Source: Nemertoderma westbladi
Lineage: Eukaryota; Xenacoelomorpha; Nemertodermatida; Nemertodermatidae
DNA: 64,000 nucleotides
Direction: 5' to 3'
Assembly: GCA_032718475.1 (NCBI GenBank)
Contig: JAUCBJ010000109.1
Span: 1 to 64,000, forward strand
Positions 50,501 through 61,166 of this stretch are shown here, piece after piece (the first letter of the stretch is position 1; every line of letters starts with the position of its first letter). Under the pieces are notes generated by a model. It searched no databases, had not been told where the DNA came from, and saw nothing but the letters and a program-made list of their open reading frames with translations. The position numbers and the translations under genes are program-made.

Positions 50501-51640
50501 CCATCTACAGCTATATGTAGATGTGGTGGTTTACCTTACTACAGTAGTACTCCATCAACAGCTATGTAGATGTGGTGACTTGACTTACTACAGTATTACT
50601 CCATCTACAGCTATATGTAGATGTGGTGGTTTACCTTACTACAGTAGTACTCCATCACCAGCTATGTAGATGTGGTGACTTACCTTACTACAGTAGTACT
50701 CCATCAACAGCTATGTAGATGTGGTGGTTTACCTTACTACAGTAGTACTCCATCAACAGCTATGTAGATGTGGTGGTTTACCTTACTACAGTAGTACTCC
50801 ATCAACAGCTATGTAGATGTGGTGGTTTACCTTACTACAGTAGTACTCCATCTACAGCTATGTAGATGTGGTGGTTTACCTTACTACAGTAGTACTCCAT
50901 CAACAGCTATGTAGATGTGGTGGTTTACCTTACTACAGTAGTACTCCATCAACAGCTATGTAGATGTGGTGGTTTACCTTACTACAGTAGTACTCCATCT
51001 ACAGCTATATGTAGATGTGGTGGTTTACCTTACTACAGTAGTACTCCATCAACAGCTATGTAGATGTGGTGACTTGACTTACTACAGTATTACTCCATCT
51101 ACAGCTATATGTAGATGTGGTGGTTTACCTTACTACAGTAGTACTCCATCACCAGCTATGTAGATGTGGTGACTTACCTTACTACAGTAGTACTCCATCA
51201 ACAGCTATGTAGATGTGGTGGTTTACCTTACTACAGTAGTACTCCATCAACAGCTATGTAGATGTGGTGGTTTACCTTACTACAGTAGTACTCCATCAAC
51301 AGCTATGTAGATGTGGTGGTTTACCTTACTACAGTAGTACTCCATCTACAGCTATGTAGATGTGGTGGTTTACCTTACTACAGTAGTACTCCATCAACAG
51401 CTATGTAGATGTGGTGGTTTACCTTACTACAGTAGTACTCCATCAACAGCTATGTAGATGTGGTGGTTTACCTTACTACAGTAGTACTCCATCTACAGCT
51501 ATATGTAGATGTGGTGGTATACCTTACTACAGTAGTACTCCATCAACAGCTATGTAGATGTGGTGGTTTACCTTACTACAGTAGTACTTCCATCAACAGC
51601 TATGTAGATGTGGTGACTTACCTTACTACAGTAGTACTCC
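47599..51640 (-). repeat. 494-bp higher-order repeats near the exon-proximal end
   Basis: A 494-bp unit recurs at 47599, 48093, 48587 and again at 50472, 50966, 51460; the two groups are offset by 2873. Units include the GACTTGACTTACTACAGTAT variant. The recent copies near the exon show the array is still being rearranged there. Confidence 0.8.
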
Positions 51641-52401
51641 ATCAACAGCTATGTAGATGTAGTGGTTTACCTTACTACAGTAGTACTCCATCTACAGCTA
51701 TATGTAGATGTGGTTAACTTACTACAGTAGTACTCCATCAACAGCTATGTAGATGTGGTGGCTTACCTTACTACAGTAGTACTCCATCAACAGCTATGTA
51801 GATGTGGTGGCTTACCTTACTACAGTAGTACTCCATCAACAGCTATGTAGATGTGGTGACTTACCTTACTACAGTAGTACTTCCATCAACAGCTATGTAG
51901 ATGTGGTGACTTACCTTACTACAGTAGTACTCCATCAACAGCTATGTAGATGTAGTGGTTTACCTTACTACAGTAGTACTCCATCTACAGCTATATGTAG
52001 ATGTGGTTAACTTACTACAGTAGTACTCCATCAACAGCTATGAAGATGTGGTGGCTTACCTTACTACATTAGTACTCCATCAACAGCTATGTAGATGTGG
52101 TGACTTACCTTACTACAGTAGTACTCCATCAACAGCTATGTAGATGTGGTGGCTTACCTTACTACATTAGTACTCCATCAACAGCTATGTAGATGTGGTG
52201 GTTTACCTTACTACAGTAGTACTCCATCTACAGCTATATGTAGATGTGGTGGTTTAACTTACTACAGTAGTACTCCATCAACAGCTATGAAGATGTGGTG
52301 ACTTACTTTACTACAGTAGTACTCCATCAACAGCTATGTAGATGTGGTGGCTTACCTTACTACAGTTGTAGTACTCCATCAACAGCTATGTAGATGTGGT
52401 G

Positions 52402-52410
52402 ACTTACCTT
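52402..52410 (-). promoter_or_regulatory. Authentic 5' splice site of the satellite-bearing intron
   Basis: AAG|GTAAGT, an almost perfect match to the metazoan U1 consensus. Its intronic flank is CACCACATC, the start of the next satellite unit, so the true donor is simply the first of several hundred near-identical donors. The frame of the exon and the retained CGCGGCT identify this one as the ancestral site. Confidence 0.9.
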
Positions 52411-52551
52411 ACTACAGTAGTACTCCATCAAAGCCGCGGCTATGTAGATGTGGTGGCCGCAACGCAAATCATCTCTTGCCTTTTTGAACACAACGCGGGC
52501 CGATTTTATTCCTTCCGCCCTCCTGGCGAATCTCATGTACTGCACGTAGGC
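52408..52551 (-). CDS. CSTF3: CSTF3 exon whose 3' end seeded the 49-bp satellite
   Basis: A 144-nt, 48-codon phase-0 exon from [19 protein letters not shown] to [16 protein letters not shown]. It encodes a canonical HAT repeat of the second HAT domain. The acceptor is TATCTTAG|GCC at 52552 and the donor AAG|GTAAGT at 52407. The last 48 nt ([16 protein letters not shown]) plus the donor GTAAGT are the parent of the adjoining satellite: the intron continues immediately with another CACCACATCTACATAGC copy. The authentic copy keeps CGCGGCT where satellite units have TG, a 5-nt difference that tells exon from repeat. If the donor is not used, the frame runs 15 residues and stops at about 52360. 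Confidence 0.97.
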
Positions 52552-52675
52552 CTAAGATAATAAATAGCGAATGCGAGCATATTCTAAACAGTAGAGTTTA
52601 GGTTTTCGGATACATAAAATGTATCCATTAAATGGATACAAAAGTGTATGTGGATACAAAAGTGTATGTGGATAC
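52552..52675 (-). other. 3' end of the 8.6-kb intron with a short 18-bp repeat remnant
   Basis: Directly upstream (in sense) of the acceptor at 52552. 52632-52675 contains two to three copies of AAAAGTGTATGTGGATAC, the unit of the large array at 54731-61116, about 2 kb away from it. This tract was the target of the hAT-like insertion. Confidence 0.8.
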
Positions 52676-53694
52676 TAGAGTTAAAACAGAGACCTGTTTT
52701 TCTTAATCCTGGTGAACCAGAGCCCTACCTGGAGAATTATTTTGAAAAATACCGGAGACCAGAGCCAGAGATCAGAGACTTGGCTTATTTTTCTACTTAC
52801 AATTTGATTACTCCCCTATAGCACAAACAGGTATACATACGGCCTTAACTATTTTTCTATGGTTCAATTACAGTAAAGTAAATCCAACCCATTTCAACTC
52901 TTACCCATTGTAAGAAAATAAGCGCACGTACAGTTTGGGAGGCTTAATTAATATTAATTTGGTTATTTGTTTATTAATTCGTTCTTATTTTGTTATTGTT
53001 AGTATAATATGTTACATAAATTTGTTTTGCGCCATAGGTACCGGTACTTTGTTTATTAAAGGCAATTATTTTACAATTGTTCAAATCATATACATTTCAA
53101 TACTGTATACTCTAAATTTAGTCATTTACGAATACTTAGTGCACAGGTATAGTACTCTACTCGCCCCATTTACAAGCCTCGTTATGCTCGTTCTCTCCAT
53201 TTGGTCGTCATAGTATCTATCCTATAACAAATTGAATGGAGATCAGCCCTTTCACTTTCAAACATTATAAGTGCTCAAATTAAGCGCCCTTATCCTTAAA
53301 TAAGAATCATCTTTAGGTGCTAATTTAACTTAAAATTAAACGAAACTTAAATGAATTAAATAGAAGATTATTGGTACATTTATTAGAAATAGAAATAGTG
53401 TAAAAGTGAGTATATAATTGTGTTGATTCAACACAATTATATATATTCACTTGAAGCAGTGTATGTAAAATAGTTAAAAATTAAAGAATTAATTGTGAAA
53501 AATAATCTTCATTTCACATTTTGTGTTGTACAGGATCTATTTTTAAATATCTATTTCTAATTTATCAAATCACTGATCTCTGGGTAAAATGTCTGTTTTC
53601 AATACCCGGGAACCAGAGACCTATCCGGAGACCGAAAAATAGCCCGGAGAATCCAGAGATCAGAGAACAGTGACAAGTATCTGTTTCAACTCTA
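52676..53694. mobile_element. hAT-like MITE (1019 bp)
   Basis: Ends TAGAGTTAAAACAGA and, inverted, TAGAGTTGAAACAGATAC. It is flanked by a perfect 8-bp duplication GTGGATAC (52668-52675 and 53695-53702), which is part of the 18-bp repeat unit. TAGNG termini with 8-bp duplications are the hAT signature. Subterminal GAACCAGAG/CCGGAGA motifs occur at both ends. A 93-codon hydrophobic ORF at 52935-53213 has no transposase motif and is probably chance. Confidence 0.85.
53405..53453. repeat. Long internal palindrome in the hAT-like MITE
   Basis: AGTGAGTATATAATTGTGTT is followed, after a two-to-three-base turn, by its near-complement AACACAATTATATATATTCACTT in two parts. It could form a ~22-bp hairpin in RNA or single-stranded DNA. 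Confidence 0.8.
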
Positions 53695-53702
53695 GTGGAT
53701 AC

Positions 53703-54730
53703 ATAAGTTTAGATAATTAGTTACAGTAGTTACAATAGTTTAAATAAATCATGCACCATAAGCAGTTGATATGTCTTATTATTATAATTATTAATTATGT
53801 TTTTTTAAAAGATATATTTTGGTTAATTAATACAATATCATTAATTATGTCATGAATTTAAAACTTAAAAGAAACGAAAATGCAATATAATTATAGCAAA
53901 TAAAATAACAAAATATGTTTATCAAAGATACAGTTTTATGGAATTCAGGAATTTGATTTATAAATTTGTTATATGGCTGCATATTTTATCTCAAACTTAT
54001 ATGACTTTTGTTAATTTTGAATAACTATTCTTTTACATAAATTATTATTTTTTGTCCAACTTTTTATCTCTATATTCGAGGAATTGTAAAGGCATATTTT
54101 TTCAGAGGCCAAAGCAAAGGTCAAGGAAAAAATGCTGGAATTAATGAAGAAATAGAATACAACTCAAGTCGCAGATGATAATATTAACTTATTAATATTA
54201 ACCATTTTTAAAAGCGTGAGGGCATTCATTATTTTATAACAACAGCTATAATTTTAGGTCTATCTAGTGGTAGTTGTAATCTGCAATTAATAGCGTAAAT
54301 TGATATAAATGATACAATATTCATGTGATTAATTTATTATTTAGCATTTGCAGTTGTGATAATTTAATGTAAGGTATCAAAATTTCATACTTCGTTTCTT
54401 ATTGAACAAAGCTCGCCCTCTCTCGTTTTGTACAATGATCAGCGGTCATAACTCTGAATTGTGATATTTTCACATAATGACGTTTACTAGTCAGTAAAAA
54501 CAATTTTAATTCATTATTTTTGTGTTATGGTGTAGGTCCGTTATGCAACAACGTGAAATTGATGTTTTATTAAAAATGGAAATGTTTTATCGTAGTAACA
54601 CCCCTATAAACAAACCAAATATATATATAAAGTTATATAGATATACATAACTAATTAAATATTCTTATATCATCAAAATATGTTGTGCATCCATATTACC
54701 AGTCCTACCTATGACTTCCTAATTTGGCTA
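53703..54730. other. AT-rich unique intronic spacer
   Basis: No gene, RNA or repeat recognised on the sense strand. On the plus strand TTTTTTCAG (ending 54105) precedes a short open segment EAKAKVKEKMLELMKK ending in TAG at 54155, which could mimic a terminal exon but lacks any supporting upstream exon. Confidence 0.5.
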
Positions 54731-57700
54731 AAAAAGTGTATGTGGATGCAAAAGTGTATGCGGATACAAAAGTGTATGTGGATGCAAAAGTGTATGAGGA
54801 TACAAAAGTGTATGGGGATACAAAAGTGTATGTGGATACAAAAGTGTATGCGGATAAAAAAGTGTATGTGGATGCAAAAGTGTATGAGGATACAAAAGTG
54901 TATGCGGATACAAGAAGTGTATGTGGATACAAAAGTGTATGCGGATAAAAAAGTGTATGTGGATGCAAAAGTGTATGAGGATACAAAAGTGTATGCGGAT
55001 ACAAAAGTGTATGTGGATGCAAAAGTGTATGAGGATACAAAAGTGTATGCGGATACAAAAGTGTATGTGGATGCAAAAGTGTATGAGGATACAAAAGTGT
55101 ATGGGGATACAAAAGTGTATGTGGATACAAAAGTGTATGCGGATAAAAAAGTGTATGTGGATGCAAAAGTGTATGAGGATACAAAAGTGTATGCGGATAC
55201 AAGAAGTGTATGTGGATACAAACAATGTATGTGGATACAAAAGTGTATGTGGATGCAAAGGTGCATGTGGATACAAAAGTGTATGTGGATAAAAAAGTGT
55301 ATGTGGATGCAAAAGTGTATGTGGATAGAAAAACTGTATGTGGATACAATAAGTGTATGTGGATACAAAAGTGTATGTGGATATAAAAAGTGTATGTGGA
55401 TACAAAAGTGTATGTGGATAAAAAAGTGTATGTGGATACAAAAGTGTATGCGGATAAAAAAGTGTATGTGGATGCAAAAGTGTATGTGGATACAAAACGT
55501 GTACGCGGATACAAAAGTGTATGTGGTTACAAAAGTGTATGTGGATACAAAAGTGTATGTGGATGCAAAGGTGCATGTGGATACAAAAAGTGTATGTGGA
55601 TACAATAAGTGTATGTGGATACAAAAGTGTATGTGGATACAAAAAGTGTATGCGGATAAAAAAGTGTATGTGGATACAAAAGTGTATGTGGATACAAAAG
55701 TGTATGTTGATGCAAAAGTGTATGTGGATAAAAAAGTGTATGTGGATACAAAAAGTGTATGTGGATACAAAAGTGTATGCGGATATAAAAGTGTATGTGG
55801 ATACAAAAGTGTATGTGGATACAAAAGTGTATGCGGATACAAGAAGTGTATGTGGATACAAAAGTGTATGCGGATACAAGAAGTGTATGTGGATACAAAC
55901 AATGTATGTGGATACAAAAGTGTATGTGGATGCAAAGGTGCATGTGGATACAAAAGTGTATGAGGATACAAAAGTGTATGCGGATACAATAAGTGTATGT
56001 GGATACAAACAATGTATGTGGATACAAAAGTGTATGTGGATGCAAAGGTGCATGTGGATAAAAAAGTGTATGCGGATACAAAAGTGTATGTGGTTACAAA
56101 AGTGTATGTGGATAAAAAAGTGTATGTGGATGCAAAAGTGTATGTGGATAGAAAAACTGTATGTGGATACAATAAGTGTATGTGGATACAAAAGTGTATG
56201 TGGATACAAAAGTGTATGTGGATACAAAAAGTGTATGCGGATAAAAAAGTGTATGTGGATACAAAAGTGTATGTGGATACAAGTGTGTATGTGGATAAAA
56301 AAGTGTATGCGGATACAAAAGTGTATGTGGATACAAAAGTGTATGTGGATACAAAAAGTGTATGCGGATAAAAAAGTGTATGTGGATACAAAAGTGTATG
56401 TGGATACAAGTGTGTATGTGGATAAAAAAGTGTATGCGGATACAAAAGTGTATGCGGATATAAAAGTGTATGTGGATGCAAAAGTGTATGAGGATACAAA
56501 AGTGTATGCGGATACAAGAAGTGTATGTGGATACAAACAATGTATGTGGATACAAAAGTGTATGTGGATGCAAAGGTGCATGTGGATACAAAAGTGTATG
56601 TGGATAAAAAAGTGTATGTGGATGCAAAAGTGTATGTGGATAGAAAAACTGTATGTGGATACAATAAGTGTATGTGGATACAAAAGTGTATGTGGATATA
56701 AAAAGTGTATGTGGATACAAAAGTGTATGTGGATAAAAAAGTGTATGTGGATACAAAAGTGTATGCGGATAAAAAAGTGTATGTGGATGCAAAAGTGTAT
56801 GTGGATACAAAACGTGTACGCGGATACAAAAGTGTATGTGGTTACAAAAGTGTATGTGGATACAAAAGTGTATGTGGATGAAAAGGTGCATGTGGATACA
56901 AAAAGTGTATGTGGATACAATAAGTGTATGTGGATACAAAAGTGTATGTGGATACAAAAAGTGTATGCGGATAAAAAAGTGTATGTGGATACAAAAGTGT
57001 ATGTGGATACAAAAGTGTATGTTGATGCAAAAGTGTATGTGGATAAAAAAGTGTATGTGGACACAAAAAGTGTATGTGGATACAAAAGTGTATGCGGATA
57101 CAAAAGTGTATGTGGATACAAAAGTGTATGTGGATACAAAAGTGTATGCGGATACAAGAAGTGTATGTGGATACAAAAGTGTATGCGGATACAAGAAGTG
57201 TATGTGGATACAAACAATGTATGTGGATACAAAAGTGTATGTGGATGCAAAGGTGCTTGTGGATACAAAATTGTATGAGGATACAAAAGTGTATGCGGAT
57301 ACAAGAAGTGTATGTGGAGTGGATACAAACAATGTATGTGGATACAAAAGTGTATGTGGATGCAAAGGTGCATGTGGATAAAAAAGTGTATGCGGATACA
57401 AAAGTGTATGTGGTTACAAAAGTGTATGTGGATAAAAAAGTGTATGTGGATGCAAAAGTGTATGTGGATAGAAAAACTGTATGTGGATACAATAAGTGTA
57501 TGTGGATACAAAAGTGTATGTGGATACAAAAGTGTATGTGGATACAAAAAGTGTATGCGGATAAAAAAGTGTATGTGGATACAAAAGTGTATGTGGATAC
57601 AAGTGTGTATGTGGATAAAAAAGTGTATGCGGATACAAAAGTGTATGTGGATACAAAAGTGTATGTGGATACAAAAAGTGTATGCGGATAAAAAAGTGTA

Positions 57701-60700
57701 TGTGGATACACAAGTGTATGTGGATACAAGTGTGTATGTGGATAAAAAACTGTATGCGGATACAAAAGTGTATGTGGATACAAAAGTGTATGTTGATGCA
57801 AAAGTGTATGTGGATACAAAAAGTGTATGTGGATACAAAAGTGTATGTGGATACAAAAGTGTATGTTGATGCAAAAGTGTATGTGGATAAAAAAGTGTAT
57901 GTGGATACAAAAGTGTATGTGGATACAAAAGTGTATGTTGATGCAAAAGTGTATGTGGATACAAAAAGTGTATGTGGATACAAAAGTGTATGTGGATACA
58001 AAAGTGTATGTTGATGCAAAAGTGTATGTGGATAAAAAAGTGTATGTGGATACAAAAGTGGTGGATACAAAAGTGTATGTGGATACAAGTATGTATGTGG
58101 ATAAAAAAGTGTATGCGGATACAAAAGTGTATGTGGATACAAAAGTGTATGTTGATGCAAAAGTGTATGTGGATAAAAAAGTGTATGTGGATACAAAAGT
58201 GTATGTGGATACAAAAGTGTATGTGGTTACAAAAGTGTATGTGGATACAAAAGTGTATGTTGATGCAAAAGTGTATGTGGATACAAAAAGTGTATGCGGA
58301 TAAAAAAGTGTATGTGGATACAAAAAGTGTATGCGGATAAAAAAGTGTATGTGGATACAAAAGTGTATGTGGATACAAGTGTGTATGTGGATAAAAAAGT
58401 GTATGTGGATGCAAAAGTGTATGTGGATACAAAACGTGTACGCGGATACAAAAGTGTATGTGGTTACAAAAGTGTATGTGGATACAAAAGTGTATGTGGA
58501 TACAAAAGTGTATGTTGATGCAAAAGTGTATGTGGATAAAAAAGTGTATGTGGATACAAAAAGTGTATGTGGATACAAGTGTGTATGTGGATAAAAAAGT
58601 GTATGCGGATACAAAAGTGTATGTGGATACAAAAGTGTATGTGGATACAAGTGTGTATGTGGATAAAAAAGTGTATGCGGATACAAAAGTGTATGTTGAT
58701 ACAAAAGTGTATGTTGATGCAAAAGTGTATGTGGATAAAAAAGTGTATGTGGATAAAAAAGTGTATGTGGATACAAGTGTGTATGTGGATAAAAAAGTGT
58801 ATGCGGATACAAAAGTGTATGCGGATAAAAAAGTGTATGTGGATGCAAAAGTGTATGTGGATACAAAACGTGTACGCGGATACAAAAGTGTATGTGGTTA
58901 CAAAAGTGTATGTGGATACAAAAGTGTATGTGGATGCAAAGGTGCATGTGGATACAAAAAGTGTATGTGGATACAATAAGTGTATGTGGATACAAAAGTG
59001 TATGTGGATACAAAAAGTGTATGCGGATAAAAAAGTGTATGTGGATACAAAAGTGTATGTGGATACAAAAGTGTATGTTGATGCAAAAGTGTATGTGGAT
59101 AAAAAAGTGTATGTGGATACAAAAAGTGTATGTGGATACAAAAGTGTATGTGGATACAAAAGTGTATGTGGATACAAAAAGTGTATGCGGATAAAAAAGT
59201 GTATGTGGATACAAAAGTGTATGTGGATACAAAAAGTGTATGTGGATACAAAAGTGTATGTGGATACAAAAAGTGTATGCGGATAAAAAAGTGTATGTGG
59301 ATAAAAAAGTGTATGTGGATACAAAAGTGTATGTGGATACAAAAGTGTATGTGGATACAAAAGTGTATGTGGATACAAAAAGTGTATGCGGATAAAAAAG
59401 TGTATGTGGATACAAAAGTGTATGTGGATACAAGTGTGTATGTGGATAAAAAAGTGTATGTGGATACAAAAGTGTATGTTGATGCAAAAGTGTATGTGGA
59501 TAAAAAAGTGTATGTGGATACAAAAGTGTATGCGGATACAAAAGTGTATGTGGTTACAAAAGTGTATGTGGATACAAAAGTGTATGTTGATGCAAAAGTG
59601 TATGTGGATAAAAAAGTGTATGTGGATACAAAAGTGTATGCGGATACAAAAGTGTATGTGGTTACAAAAGTGTATGTGGATACAAAAGTGTATGTTGATG
59701 CAAAAGTGTATGTGGATACAAAAAGTGTATGCGGATAAAAAAGTGTATGTGGATACAAAAGTGTATGTGGATACAAGTGTGTATGTGGATAAAAAAGTGT
59801 ATGCGGATACAAAAGTGTATGTGGATACAAAAGTGTATGTTGATGCAAAAGTGTATGTGGATAAAAAAGTGTATGTGGATAAAAAAGTGTATGTGGATAC
59901 AAGTGTGTAGGTGGATAAAAAAGTGTGTGCGGATACAAAAGTGTATGTGGATACAAAAGTGTATGTGGATACAAAAGTGTATGTGGATACAAGTGTGTAT
60001 GTGGATAAAAAAGTGTATGCGGATACAAAAGTGTATGTGGATACAAAAGTGTATGTTGATGCAAAAGTGTATGTGGATAAAAAAGTGTATGTGGATACAA
60101 AAGTGTATGTGGATACAAAAGTGTATGTTGATGCAAAAGTGTATGTGGATACAAAAAGTGTATGCGGATAAAAAAGTGTATGTGGATACAAAAGTGTATG
60201 TGGATACAAGTGTGTATGTGGATAAAAAAGTGTATGTGGATACAAAAGTGTATGTGGATACAAAAGTGTATGTTGATGCAAAAGTGTATGTGGATAAAAA
60301 AGTGTATGTGGATACAAAAAGTGTATGTGGATACAAACGTGTATGTGGATACAAGTGTGTATGTGGATAAAAAAGTGTATGCGGATACAAAAGTGTATGT
60401 GGATACAAAAGTATATGTTGATGCAAAAGTGTATGTGGATAAAAAAGTGTATGTGGATACAAAAGTGTATGCGGATACAAAAGTGTATGTGGATGCAAAA
60501 GTGTATGTGGATACAAAAAGTGTATGTGGATACAATAAGTGTATGTGGATACAAAAGTGTATGTGGATACAAAAGTGTATGTGGATACAAAAGTGTATGC
60601 GGATACAAAAGTGTATGTGGATACAAAAGTGTATGTTGATGCAAAAGTGTATGTGGATGCAAAAGTGTATGTGGATACAAAAAGTGTATGTGGATACAAA

Positions 60701-61116
60701 AGTGTATGTGGATACAAAAGTGTATGTGGATACAAAAGTGTATGTTGATGCAAAAGTGTATGTGGATAAAAAGTGTATGTGGATACAAAGTGTATGTGGA
60801 TGCAAAGGTGCATGTGGATAAAAAAGTGTATGTGGATACAAGTGTATGTATGGATACAAAAAGTGTATGTGGATGCAAAAGTGTATGTGGATACAAAAAG
60901 TGTATGTGGATACAATAAGTGTATGTGGATACAAAGAGTGTATGTGGATACAAAGAGTGTATGCGGATAAAAAAGTGTATGCGGATACAATAAGTGTATG
61001 TGGATACAAAAGTGTATGTGGATGCAAAAGTGTATGTGGATAAAAAAGTGTATGTTAATACAAAAGTGTATGTGGATACAAAAGTGTATGTGGATACAAA
61101 AGTGTATGTGGATACA
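54731..61116. repeat. 18-bp minisatellite array (~350 units)
   Basis: Unit AAAAGTGTATGTGGATAC with frequent variants in the second half (GCGGATAC, GAGGATAC, GTGGATGC, GTGGATAA, GTTGATGC, GTGGTTAC) and occasional 19-bp units (AAAAAGTG). Composite motifs such as AAACTGTATGTGGATACAAT recur at about 55330, 56160, 56640 and 57470, and GCAAAGGTGCATGTGG at about ten places, showing higher-order repeats. The unit carries an inverted GTAT-GTGG-ATAC. The array ends about 50 nt from the CSTF3 donor at 61166. Very long open frames on both strands arise because 18 is divisible by three. Confidence 0.95.
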
Positions 61117-61166
61117 GAAGCGTCTTTGGGTGGGGTGGATCTTACAAACTATAGTTTATATCTTAC

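Larger units (their letters stand above)
25088..52407 (-). repeat. Main 49-bp exon-derived satellite array with ~550 splice-donor copies
   Basis: Sense-strand unit: CACCACATCTACATAGC, TG, a 24-nt block from TTGATGGAG to TGTAGTAAG, then GTAAGT, GTAAGC or GTAAAC. The first 43 nt are the end of the CSTF3 exon at 52408 minus 5 nt, and the last 6 nt are its donor. Length variants are +1 (TTCCATC on plus), +2 (CTATATGTAG or GTATAGATG), +4 (CAGTTAGTAGTACTCC), and truncated units. The copy number is estimated from length. The array carries no polypyrimidine tract and no AATAAA on the sense strand, so units offer donors without acceptors or poly(A) signals. It touches the authentic exon end without a gap. 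Confidence 0.97.

Noticed and set aside
25441-52010. Many 65-117-codon plus-strand ORFs ([14 protein letters not shown] type) in the 49-bp array
   Set aside because: They are antisense readings of satellite units with no sequence outside the repeat, and stops recur every few units.
25088-52407. Satellite units acting as complete pseudo-exons
   Set aside because: Units have a strong donor, but no polypyrimidine tract; the TGTAG that could act as acceptor lies only a few bases after a TACTAC branch-like motif.
52935-53213. Membrane protein gene of 93 codons
   Set aside because: Hydrophobic because the DNA is AT-rich; it lies within the hAT-like MITE and has no family motif.
54705-61027. Very long open frames (up to 1385 codons) on both strands over the 18-bp array, reading as HTLLYPHTLL or MWIQKCMWIQKC repeats
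   Set aside because: The unit length is a multiple of three and lacks stops, so all frames stay open until a 19-bp unit. There is no start context or non-repeat domain, and the array lies inside an intron.
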